Shown: positions 1-5,335, numbered from the stretch's first letter. The stretch: 6,720 nucleotides of DNA from Desulfobacterales bacterium (GCA_018334855.1 JAGXLE010000083.1:1-6720); one strand, 5' to 3'. The notes: a model not told the origin generated them from the sequence alone. Numbers and translations are program-made.

Positions 1-5
1 AATAA

Positions 6-2444
6 TTACTTTTTATTCTTTTTGTCCCGCTTTTTGGAAGAGGTCTCAGAAGGTGTTTTTTTAACCAGATCTTTGCCTATGGCAATTTCAACGGCCTGAT
101 CCAATATGCTCACAGGTATGAATTTGATTTTTCTGCGCACGCTTTTTGGAATCTCCGAGAGCTCAGGCTTGTTTTTATCCGGTATAATAATGGTATTTAT
201 ACCGAAACGAAGCGCGCCTATGGCCTTTTCCCGAAGCCCTCCAACCGGCAGGACCCTGCCGCGAAGTGAAATTTCGCCTGTCATGGCAACAAACTTATTG
301 ACAGGCCGGTCTGTCAGCGCGGAAATAAGGGCGGTTGCCATGGCCATGCCTGCCGAAGGCCCGTCCTTGGGAATAGCGCCCGCCGGGACATGAATGTGAA
401 TATCAATGCTGTCGAAAATGTTTTTTTCCAGCCCCAGCTCATTTCGATGGGCTCTTGCATAGCTTACCGCCGCCCGGGCCGATTCCTGCATGACCTCTCC
501 GAGCTGGCCGGTTATTATGAGTTCGCCCTTGCCATCGAGCAGGGATACTTCCACGTAGAGAACCTCTCCGCCCACCTGGGTCCAGGCCAGCCCGGTGGCC
601 AGCCCTACCTGGCTTTCATCCTGGTCAAGCTCAGGTATATACTGGGGAGGACCGAGATAGGAGTGAAGGTTTCCACTGGTCACCCGGAACGGACCTTTTT
701 TCCCTTCCGCCATTTTTCTGGCAACCTTTCTGCACAATGCAGAAATCTCCCTTTCCAGATTCCGGAGACCGGCCTCTGAGGTATATTCAGATATGATCCT
801 GGAGAGGGCGGTCCGGCTCAGGAAGAAATCGCTTTCAGTCAAGCCGTTTTCCGAAATCTGCCGGGGCAGCAGGTATCGCTGCGCGATAACTGCCTTTTCC
901 TCTTCAGTGTAGCCGGGCAGCTGGATCACCTCCATCCTGTCGAGCAGGGCCGGGGGAACCGTATCTGTCATATTGGCGGTAAGGATAAAAAGAACATTGG
1001 AAAGGTCAAAAGGCATATTTACGAAATGGTCGCTGAAATTGGCGTTCTGTTCCGGATCCAGAGCCTCGAGTAGGGCTGATGAAGGGTCTCCCCGAAAATC
1101 CATGCCTATCTTGTCAATTTCATCCATCATGAATACGGGATTGTTGGAGTCGCAGTGTTTCAGTCCCTGCAGAATTCTTCCCGGCATGGCTCCAATATAA
1201 GTTCTGCGATGTCCTCTTATCTCGGCTTCATCCCGGATGCCGCCCAGTGAAAGGCGAAAAAATTTACGATTCATTGCATCGGCTATCGACTGGCCAAGAG
1301 AAGTTTTGCCCACTCCCGGCGGACCCACAAAACACAGGATCTGGCCCTTTTTGTTCGGATTCATCTTCCGGACGCTCAAATATTCCAGGATACGGTCCTT
1401 TACCCGGTCAAGACCATAATGGTTTTTATCCAATACTGACTTGGCATGGGGTATGTCTATAACATCTTTTGTAGAACGGCTCCACGGCAATTCTACCAGC
1501 CAGTCCAGATAAGTGCGTACAATTGTGGCTTCTGAAGAGTCCGGATGCATCTGTTCAAGGCGTTTTAGCTGTTTTTCGGCTTCCTTGCCCGCCTCCTTGG
1601 GCATTTTCGCCTTTTTGATACGGCTGCGGTAATCTTCTATCTCTGCGGAACGCTCATCCTGCTCGCCCAGTTCCTTGTGAATTGCCCTGACCTGCTCTCT
1701 TAAAAAATAGTCCCGCTGATTCTTTGAAATTTCATCGCGGACATTGGACTGGATTTTGGCCTGTACTGTGGAAAGCTCCACTTCCCGGGCCAGGTAGTTA
1801 TTGACCTGGTTCAGCCGTTTAACCGGATCCTCAATCTCGAGCAGGACCTGGGCTTCTTCAGTCTTTAGCTTTAAATTCGAGGATACCAGGTCGGCGAGCT
1901 TTCCGGGGTGCTCGATCTCTTCGAGCAGCATACCGATCTCGCCGGTGTACTCGCCCCTTATGTTTAATATCTTTTCACAGTTTTCCCGGACGTTTCGCAT
2001 CAGGGCCTGATTTTCCACGTCTATCTCTTCAATGGAACGCTCGGGTATCAGCTCGATAGAGGCGTGATAATAGGTCTTTTTACTGATAAACCGCTTGACC
2101 CTCGCTTTTTCAATGCCGTGGATCAATACCTTGAAATGACCGTCGGGCAGCTTAAGCATACGCAGTATCCTGCAGACGGTTCCAACCCGGTAAATTTCCT
2201 TCGAATTCGGGTCTTCGACCGTGGGGTCCTTCTGGGCGGCCAAAAAAATCAGCCGGTCACCCTGCATTGCATCCTCGATTGCGCGCATCGACCTGTCCCG
2301 CCCTATATACAGCGGCAGCACCATATCGGTAAAAATCACGATATCACGCACCGGCAACAGGGCAAGCCTGGCCGGTATGTCAATTTCGTGCTCATCGTTG
2401 TCGTCTATGAGCCGAATCAGATCATCCTTATCGGTTTCAGCCAT
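6..2444 (-). CDS. lon: ATP-dependent protease La (LonA)
   Basis: Cytoplasmic AAA+ serine protease that unfolds and degrades damaged and short-lived regulatory proteins as a hexamer. The 812-residue product is complete and close to the usual LonA length (E. coli 784). In order it shows the N-terminal substrate-binding domain starting at LPVRD (30-34), a helical linker, the AAA+ module with Walker A GPPGVGKT (374-381, Lys380) and Walker B MMDEID (Asp441, Glu442), and the protease domain with catalytic Ser697 in PKDGPSAG and Lys740 in REKAIG. These residues sit a constant 18 positions after their E. coli equivalents, so the family assignment is very firm. The C terminus ends in a lysine-rich tail, which is variable among Lon proteins. 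The frame is open further upstream to 2528, but ATG at 2444 is chosen because AGGAG lies 5 bases before it and the upstream codons fall in a palindromic repeat. It is transcribed divergently from the prepilin peptidase gene. No heat-shock promoter or CIRCE element was recognised. Confidence 0.98.
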   Translation of the reverse strand: MAETDKDDLIRLIDDNDEHEIDIPARLALLPVRDIVIFTDMVLPLYIGRDRSMRAIEDAMQGDRLIFLAAQKDPTVEDPNSKEIYRVGTVCRILRMLKLPDGHFKVLIHGIEKARVKRFISKKTYYHASIELIPERSIEEIDVENQALMRNVRENCEKILNIRGEYTGEIGMLLEEIEHPGKLADLVSSNLKLKTEEAQVLLEIEDPVKRLNQVNNYLAREVELSTVQAKIQSNVRDEISKNQRDYFLREQVRAIHKELGEQDERSAEIEDYRSRIKKAKMPKEAGKEAEKQLKRLEQMHPDSSEATIVRTYLDWLVELPWSRSTKDVIDIPHAKSVLDKNHYGLDRVKDRILEYLSVRKMNPNKKGQILCFVGPPGVGKTSLGQSIADAMNRKFFRLSLGGIRDEAEIRGHRRTYIGAMPGRILQGLKHCDSNNPVFMMDEIDKIGMDFRGDPSSALLEALDPEQNANFSDHFVNMPFDLSNVLFILTANMTDTVPPALLDRMEVIQLPGYTEEEKAVIAQRYLLPRQISENGLTESDFFLSRTALSRIISEYTSEAGLRNLEREISALCRKVARKMAEGKKGPFRVTSGNLHSYLGPPQYIPELDQDESQVGLATGLAWTQVGGEVLYVEVSLLDGKGELIITGQLGEVMQESARAAVSYARAHRNELGLEKNIFDSIDIHIHVPAGAIPKDGPSAGMAMATALISALTDRPVNKFVAMTGEISLRGRVLPVGGLREKAIGALRFGINTIIIPDKNKPELSEIPKSVRRKIKFIPVSILDQAVEIAIGKDLVKKTPSETSSKKRDKKNKK

Positions 2445-2449
2445 TTTTA

Positions 2450-2454
2450 CTCCT
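2450..2454 (-). promoter_or_regulatory. Shine-Dalgarno site of lon
   Basis: AGGAG on the minus strand, 5 bases before the ATG at 2444. It decides the lon start against the longer open frame beginning at 2528, whose extra 28 codons are encoded by the palindromic repeat and have no resemblance to a Lon N terminus. Confidence 0.85.
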
Positions 2455-2457
2455 GAC

Positions 2458-2569
2458 AATATTAATGGTTTCGTAAAAACTCGATTTCCTCGCTCCGTGA
2501 TCATTTCGGGCGCGCCCAAAATGATCAAATGTCGCTCAGAAATGACTTTTTACGATGCAGTCAATATTA
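2458..2569. repeat. Large imperfect palindromic repeat in the lon leader
   Basis: About 110 bases form an interrupted inverted repeat. The outer arms are TCGTAAAAACTC (2471-2482) and GACTTTTTACGA (2544-2555), complementary except at one position, and the flanking AATATT motifs (2458-2463 and 2563-2568) extend the symmetry with several mismatches. The inner arms are TGATCATTT (2498-2506) and AAATGATCA (2519-2527) around the self-complementary core GGGCGCGCCC (2508-2517), with one mismatch between arm and core. The zone between outer and inner arms pairs poorly. The architecture resembles a REP- or MITE-like intergenic palindrome. There is no coding capacity and no clear target-site duplication. 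It ends 4 bases upstream of the lon ribosome binding site, so if transcribed it would fold in the lon 5' leader. Confidence 0.7.
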
Positions 2570-2587
2570 AACCTCAATTTAGGTTAA
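2567..2587. repeat. Short inverted repeat, possible operator
   Basis: AACCT and AGGTT arms around a 6-base A/T-rich centre (2570-2585), extended outward by TTA and AA. Read on the minus strand the core is AACCTAAATTGAGGTT. This is almost the same as the inverted repeat upstream of ndk at 4686-4700, with one extra base. It lies in the divergent lon/prepilin-peptidase gap, just outside the large palindrome. It could bind a dimeric regulator or be another dispersed repeat; the sequence alone does not decide. Confidence 0.5.
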
Positions 2588-2722
2588 ATATAATTTTGTG
2601 TATGGATCAGAAAAATATTTCCGCTATCAATAAATCAACAGCAGCGGCAGAGTCAATAGCCATGTCACGGCAAAAATCAATTTGTTCCCCTTCTGTTATA
2701 TGCTACAACCGGACAAATACTT

Positions 2723-2728
2723 TATAAT
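2723..2728 (+). promoter_or_regulatory. Candidate -10 box of the prepilin peptidase gene
   Basis: A perfect TATAAT lies 25 bases before the ATG at 2754, so the transcript leader would be only about 20 bases. No good -35 box sits 16-18 bases upstream, so the promoter is either activator-dependent or a chance match in A/T-rich DNA. Confidence 0.45.
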
Positions 2729-2753
2729 CTTATTATTAAGCAAGGCCCGGGCC

Positions 2754-3533
2754 ATGTCAAATCCGATTATCTGGTTAACAATATTTTGTGCAGGCCTCTG
2801 CATCGGCAGCTTTTTAAACGTATGTATAAGCAGGATGCCCGGGGGGCAATCCATTGTCAGGCCGGCCTCGCGATGCCCGGTCTGCGGCACCCCGATTCGT
2901 TTCTACGACAATATACCGGTGATAAGTTACCTGATTTTAAAAGCCAGGTGCCGGGCCTGCCATGCACACATAAACATCCGCTATCCGCTGGTAGAGCTTA
3001 TAACCGGCGCTATGGCCTGCTGCATTGTATTAAAATACGGCCTTGCTGTTTCATCTCTTATTTACTTTCTTTTTATCGCGGCCCTGCTGGTGGTTACTTT
3101 TATAGACCTTGACCACCGGATTATTCCCGACCGCATCAGCCTGACCGGTATTGCCGCAGGCCTGGCGCTCTCGCCTGTCTTATCCGAAATTGCCTTTATC
3201 GACTCGCTTATCGGCATTCTTGCCGGAGGCGGAAGCCTGTTTGCCGTGGCAATGGGCTATTACCTGATTACCGGCAAGGAAGGCATGGGGGGCGGCGACA
3301 TCAAGCTGCTGGCAATGATCGGGGCATTTACCGGATGGCAGGGCGTATTGTTTACAATTTTTGCGGCTTCGGCGGCCGGAACCGTAATCGGGGTTGCCCT
3401 CATGGCTGCAGCGGGCAAAAATATGAAATTCGCCGTTCCGTTCGGCCCGTTTTTATCACTTGGCGCCGTGGCCTACCTGTTTTTCGGACAGGCCGTAATC
3501 TACTGGTATTTGCAGGGGATCAGGCCATATTGA
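2754..3533 (+). CDS. pilD: Type IV prepilin peptidase / N-methyltransferase (PilD/GspO family, A24)
   Basis: Inner-membrane aspartyl protease that cleaves the leader of type IV pilins and type II secretion pseudopilins and methylates the new N terminus. The 259-residue product has both family halves. The N-terminal domain has GSFLNV (18-23), R-x-P (27-29), the zinc-type cysteine pairs CPVC (41-44) and CRAC (66-69), and RYPLVEL (76-82). The C-terminal protease has IDLDHRIIPD (117-126, catalytic Asp118) and the GxGD-type motif GGGD (179-182, Asp182). About seven to eight hydrophobic segments are spread through the chain. Both cysteine pairs are intact, so methyltransferase activity is expected. 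ATG 2754 is preferred over the TTG at 2682 because the translation begins normally there and a weak AAGG lies 8 bases upstream. No pilin or secretion gene is adjacent, so the pilus or secretion system it serves must lie elsewhere. The symbol follows the family; gspO or comC would be equivalent. Confidence 0.95.
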   Translation: MSNPIIWLTIFCAGLCIGSFLNVCISRMPGGQSIVRPASRCPVCGTPIRFYDNIPVISYLILKARCRACHAHINIRYPLVELITGAMACCIVLKYGLAVSSLIYFLFIAALLVVTFIDLDHRIIPDRISLTGIAAGLALSPVLSEIAFIDSLIGILAGGGSLFAVAMGYYLITGKEGMGGGDIKLLAMIGAFTGWQGVLFTIFAASAAGTVIGVALMAAAGKNMKFAVPFGPFLSLGAVAYLFFGQAVIYWYLQGIRPY

Positions 3534-3547
3534 CAATTACCCGCAGG

Positions 3548-3566
3548 GCCGGGAAAACAGCCCGGC
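3548..3566 (+). terminator. Hairpin after the prepilin peptidase gene, weak terminator candidate
   Basis: GCCGGG and CCCGGC form a 6-bp G/C stem with a 7-base A-rich loop, 14 bases past the stop codon. No T-tract follows, so intrinsic termination would be weak; it may only be a 3'-end structure. Confidence 0.3.
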
Positions 3567-3580
3567 TGATCAAATCATGC

Positions 3581-3609
3581 TTGACACAGCGATTCTGCAC
3601 CAGTATGTA
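3581..3609 (+). promoter_or_regulatory. Sigma-70 promoter for the HU gene
   Basis: TTGACA (3581-3586, perfect -35), a 17-base spacer, then TATGTA (3604-3609, 4 of 6 to consensus). It is the best promoter match in the window. It would give a leader of about 155 bases before the GTG at 3773, consistent with HU being transcribed separately from the prepilin peptidase gene. Confidence 0.6.
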
Positions 3610-3626
3610 AATCAGAGATTTGATAA

Positions 3627-3655
3627 TTGACAACCCTTTACCCGGCTAAACAATA
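3627..3655 (+). promoter_or_regulatory. Possible second HU promoter
   Basis: A second perfect TTGACA (3627-3632) stands 46 bases after the first, but the hexamer 17 bases on is only ACAATA, a poor -10. Tandem promoters are plausible for an abundant nucleoid protein; this one is weakly supported. Confidence 0.25.
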
Positions 3656-3760
3656 CAGCTTGCCTGATGCAAAGTTTTAATGCACTCCAAAATATCATCG
3701 CCTGTTGCTGCCACGTTCATCAAGGCAGACGAACCCCTAAATATTAACCACACAAAAGAA

Positions 3761-3765
3761 AGGAG
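3761..3765 (+). promoter_or_regulatory. Shine-Dalgarno site that selects the HU GTG start
   Basis: AGGAG within AAAGGAGT, 7 bases before the GTG at 3773. An ATG at 3768 is only 2 bases away, in another frame, and reaches a stop after one more codon. The spacing therefore favours the GTG. Confidence 0.8.
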
Positions 3766-3772
3766 TCATGCA

Positions 3773-4042
3773 GTGAACAAGGCAGATTTAGTCAATGAGG
3801 TCGCAAAAGTCGTAAGCACCAAAAAAGAGGCACAGGCAGCGGTGGATTGTATGGTCCAGACAATCACCAAGGCGTTGTCCAAGGGCGACAGCGTTACCCT
3901 GGTGGGCTTCGGCACCTTCAAACCGGTTAAACGGGAGGCCAGAACAGGCCGAAATCCGCAAACCGGAGCTCCCATCAAGATCAGCGCCCGCAAGGTCCCG
4001 AAATTTACCCCGGGCAAAGGTTTAAAAGACGCGCTGAGCTGA
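3773..4042 (+). CDS. HU-family DNA-binding protein
   Basis: Small basic histone-like protein that dimerises, bends DNA and compacts the nucleoid. From GTG 3773 the product is 89 residues, the standard HU length, and begins with the family-typical (M)NKADLVNEVAK. The helical dimerisation half is followed by the signature GFGTFKPVKREARTGRNPQTG and the C-terminal KVPKFTPGKGLKDAL. The flexible DNA-binding arm carries the usual RNPQTG with the intercalating proline. The frame is open upstream to an ATG at 3680, but those 31 codons have no HU resemblance and the good ribosome binding site is at 3761-3765. IHF subunits share this fold, but the start and arm sequences look like HU. Whether this is the main HU or one of several paralogues cannot be told. 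It is followed by a stem-loop shared with the convergent selenoprotein gene. Confidence 0.96.
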   Translation: MNKADLVNEVAKVVSTKKEAQAAVDCMVQTITKALSKGDSVTLVGFGTFKPVKREARTGRNPQTGAPIKISARKVPKFTPGKGLKDALS

Positions 4043-4071
4043 TCGGCATCCGGTCCATGACAAACATTTGA

Positions 4072-4111
4072 AAAGGCAGCAAGCGGTTTTTACAGGTCGC
4101 ATGCTGCCTTT
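4072..4111. terminator. Stem-loop terminator between HU and the HesB-like gene
   Basis: AAAGGCAGCA (4072-4081) and TGCTGCCTTT (4102-4111) form a perfect 10-bp stem. After one A-A mismatch, GCG and CGC add three inner pairs around a 12-base loop. The A/T pairs at its base provide a T-run for transcripts from either side: TTTCCTCTT follows on the plus strand and TTTTCAAA on the minus strand. It sits 29 bases after the HU stop and 28 bases past the convergent gene's stop, so it probably works in both directions. Confidence 0.75.
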
Positions 4112-4140
4112 CCTCTTAAACTGCGTTTGCACCCGGCAAA

Positions 4141-4446
4141 TCAGCAGGTCCCGCCGCCGCAGCTGGAGCATCCCTGCCCCAATTCAATGCTGGAACTTAT
4201 CGAAAAGCCGAATCCTGTAAAATCAATTTTTATGGGCTGGGCTTCGGCCAGAAAGTCCTTGTTGGCAATAAATTTAAACCCGTTTATCTCAAATACCTCG
4301 TCGGAATCATTTGGTTCATCCAGAACCATGGCCAGTGACGGCCCGCCTCATCCGCCGGGATTTAACAGCACCCTTATCGGCCGGATATTTTTGTCATTGA
4401 AAAATTCCGCAATCTTGTCGTATGCGGCATCAGTAACTTCGAGCAT
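4141..4446 (-). CDS. HesB/IscA-like selenoprotein (in-frame UGA = selenocysteine 33)
   Basis: A 101-residue HesB-related protein if the UGA at 4350-4348 is read as selenocysteine. It starts MLEVTDAAYDKIAEFF from ATG 4446, with GGAGG 6 bases upstream. It continues RVLLNPGG-Sec33-GGPSLAMVLDEPNDSDEVFEING and ends at a normal UGA (4143-4141). Sec33 falls in the HesB/IscA motif where the first cluster-binding cysteine (IscA Cys35) stands. The only cysteines, Cys93, Cys96 and Cys101, are in the Gly/Ser-rich tail CSSCGGGTC, replacing the C-x-C of IscA. Selenocysteine-containing HesB relatives are an established family (TIGRFAM HesB-related selenoprotein). A-type carriers handle Fe-S clusters or iron; the role of the selenium form is not established, and a redox role is equally possible. 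A SECIS-like hairpin follows the UGA. A pseudogene is unlikely because both sides of the UGA keep family sequence in one frame. The gene is convergent with HU and divergent from ndk. Confidence 0.93.
4312..4328 (-). promoter_or_regulatory. Bacterial SECIS element (selenocysteine insertion hairpin)
   Basis: On the minus strand TGGTTC and GAACCA form a perfect 6-bp stem capped by the 5-base loop TGGAT, which contains the G residues expected in a SelB-binding loop. The stem begins 19 bases after the UGA at 4350-4348. The apical loop therefore lies about 26-30 bases downstream, within the spacing usual for bacterial SECIS hairpins. It lies inside the coding region (codons for AMVLDEP), as in bacterial selenoprotein genes generally. 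Confidence 0.8.
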
Positions 4447-4452
4447 TTTGAT

Positions 4453-4457
4453 CCTCC
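4453..4457 (-). promoter_or_regulatory. Shine-Dalgarno site of the selenoprotein gene
   Basis: GGAGG on the minus strand, 6 bases before ATG 4446. It matters because it shows that translation starts upstream of the UGA and not at the internal ATG at 4329, which has no comparable site. Confidence 0.85.
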
Positions 4458-4502
4458 ATAGCGTGTAATTTAAAATAATCTTTGCGTTGAAAAGAGTTTA
4501 TG

Positions 4503-4531
4503 AAACTAGGCACAAATTTCATTGTTGTCAA
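4503..4531 (-). promoter_or_regulatory. Candidate sigma-70 promoter of the selenoprotein gene
   Basis: On the minus strand a perfect TTGACA (4531-4526), a 17-base spacer and TAGTTT (4508-4503, 3 of 6 to consensus). It would leave a leader of about 50 bases before the ATG at 4446. The -35 is strong and the -10 weak. Confidence 0.45.
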
Positions 4532-4606
4532 TAAAAAACCATTATTTTTTCACGGCCCGCACCGAAACGGGTGGACAAAATCAATTTCCCTTTAGTGTCG
4601 GTTCTC

Positions 4607-4635
4607 TTGACTTGAATTAGCCCGTCTGCTATTTG
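4607..4635 (+). promoter_or_regulatory. Weak candidate ndk promoter
   Basis: TTGACT (4607-4612, 5 of 6), a 17-base spacer and TATTTG (4630-4635, 3 of 6). It would give a leader of about 130 bases that includes the inverted repeat at 4686-4700. No better promoter was seen. Confidence 0.3.
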
Positions 4636-4685
4636 ACCTGCAATAGTTCATATCCATCCAGAAATTAGATGATTTGTTTATGTTC

Positions 4686-4700
4686 AACCTAAATTAGGTT
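4686..4700. repeat. Perfect inverted repeat upstream of ndk
   Basis: AACCTAA and TTAGGTT separated by a single A, a 15-base near-perfect palindrome 74 bases before the ndk start. It shares AACCTAAATT and AGGTT with the inverted repeat in the lon/prepilin-peptidase gap (2570-2585, minus strand), differing by one inserted G. The size and symmetry suit an operator, but a dispersed repeat is also possible. Confidence 0.55.
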
Positions 4701-4774
4701 CATGGAAGGCGAAAATTTTAACCGCAGGAATATGGATGGGCACTGGTTAACCAAACAGAAAGGATAAACGAACC

Positions 4775-5191
4775 ATGGGAAAAACATTGTCAATTATCAA
4801 GCCGGATGCAGTCAGCCGGGGTCTGATCGGTGAAGTTATAAAGCGATTTGAAAATAACGGCATCCGCATTACGGCAATGAAAATGCTTAAAATGAGCAAA
4901 AAGCAGGCACAGGGATTTTATGCGGTCCACCGGGAAAAGCCATTTTTCGAAAGCCTCACAGACTTTATGTCCTCGGGCCCTGTTGTTGCCATGGTGCTGG
5001 AAGGAGATAACGTAATTGAAAAAAATCGCACCCTGATGGGGGCCACCAATTACAAGGAGGCGGCAGAAGGAACCATCAGGCGTGATTATGCAACAGACAT
5101 TGAAAAAAACATAGTGCACGGATCTGATTCCCCTGAGACGGCAGAATTCGAAATCAGCTATTTTTTCAACCAGTTTGAGCTTGTTGATTAA
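4775..5191 (+). CDS. ndk: Nucleoside diphosphate kinase
   Basis: Cytoplasmic enzyme that moves the gamma-phosphate from ATP to other NDPs and dNDPs through a phosphohistidine, balancing nucleotide pools. The 138-residue product is full length for bacterial Ndk. It starts [13 protein letters not shown] and contains the active-site signature NIVHGSDS with catalytic His115. The nucleotide-binding residues Lys9, Tyr49, Phe57, Arg85, Thr91, Arg102 and Asn112 are all in their family positions. It ends with the typical EISYFF segment. The ribosome binding site AGGA (4761-4764) is 10 bases before the ATG, slightly far. The gene stands alone, divergent from the selenoprotein gene and convergent with lepA. 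Nothing in the sequence is unusual. Confidence 0.98.
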   Translation: MGKTLSIIKPDAVSRGLIGEVIKRFENNGIRITAMKMLKMSKKQAQGFYAVHREKPFFESLTDFMSSGPVVAMVLEGDNVIEKNRTLMGATNYKEAAEGTIRRDYATDIEKNIVHGSDSPETAEFEISYFFNQFELVD

Positions 5192-5235
5192 ACAATTACT
5201 TCAAGTTTAAACCGGGCCCGCTCAAAAAGCACAAC

Positions 5236-5275
5236 CTGCAGCCGCGAACAATTTTATCCCGCCTCGCGGCTGCAG
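5236..5275. terminator. Perfect 12-bp inverted repeat between ndk and lepA
   Basis: CTGCAGCCGCGA (5236-5247) and TCGCGGCTGCAG (5264-5275) pair without mismatch around a 16-base loop, 44 bases after the ndk stop. No T-tract follows on the plus strand. On the minus strand TTTTT appears about 8 bases past the stem. It is a strong hairpin in a convergent gap, so a transcription end is likely, but it is not a textbook intrinsic terminator. Confidence 0.55.
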
Positions 5276-5286
5276 CTCAACCCCCC

Positions 5287-5335
5287 GAACCATGAATCTT
5301 TAACTTTGAACCAAAAACCATAAACCTTGAACCAA
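5287..5335. repeat. Degenerate heptanucleotide tandem repeat, 7 units
   Basis: Forty-nine bases divide exactly into seven 7-base units of consensus GAACCWW. Units 1, 4 and 7 begin GAACCA; units 5 and 6 are AAACCAT and AAACCTT; units 2 and 3 (GAATCTT, TAACTTT) are the most diverged. The array stops at the base before the lepA stop triplet (5336-5338), so on the minus strand it is the first thing after the lepA coding region. It is non-coding low-complexity sequence, probably made by slippage and then eroded. Confidence 0.75.

Larger units (their letters stand above)
4532..4774. other. Non-coding divergent gap between the selenoprotein gene and ndk
   Basis: No coding frame or RNA gene could be recognised. 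The left part is A/T-rich with A and T runs (4532-4552) followed by a short G/C stretch (4553-4574) that could form a small CCCG/CGGG hairpin. The right part holds the candidate ndk promoter, the AACCTAA/TTAGGTT inverted repeat and a TGGTTAACCA palindrome (4744-4753) just before the ndk ribosome binding site. The length leaves room for regulation of both genes. Confidence 0.5.

Noticed and set aside
390..779. Plus-strand open frames opposite lon (for example 390-779 and 2064-2456)
   Set aside because: They are antisense shadows of a strongly conserved lon reading frame, with no recognisable domain and no ribosome binding site.
2445..2528. Extended Lon N terminus from ATG 2528
   Set aside because: The extra residues are encoded by the palindromic repeat, and a clear AGGAG precedes the ATG at 2444.
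2682..2753. Extended prepilin peptidase start at TTG 2682
   Set aside because: The added residues do not resemble the family N terminus, and the TATAAT box would lie inside the coding region. ATG 2754 gives a normal-length protein.
3680..3772. Extended HU start at ATG 3680
   Set aside because: HU proteins begin MNKADL; the GTG at 3773 gives exactly that start with a good ribosome binding site 7 bases upstream.
4141..4329. A 62-codon minus-strand frame starting at ATG 4329 as an independent small gene
   Set aside because: It is the C-terminal part of the HesB-like protein after the UGA. ATG 4329 has no good ribosome binding site, and family sequence continues upstream in the same frame to ATG 4446.
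4330..4343. GGCC/GGCC hairpin directly after the UGA as the SECIS element
   Set aside because: The 4-bp stem is shorter and its loop (GTCACT) is closer to the UGA than usual. The 6-bp stem at 4312-4328 fits the expected spacing and loop better.
4141..4446. HesB-like gene as a nonsense-mutated pseudogene
   Set aside because: The stop is a UGA exactly at the conserved cysteine position, both flanks are intact, and a SECIS-like hairpin follows at the right distance. Selenocysteine members of this family are known.
4553..4578. Small RNA or riboswitch in the G/C patch of the selenoprotein/ndk gap
   Set aside because: Only a short CCCG/CGGG stem can be drawn and no known RNA class motif is visible.
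4649..4740. CCATCCA and TGGATGG as a second inverted repeat upstream of ndk
   Set aside because: Only 7 bp separated by about 70 bases, within chance expectation for the length.
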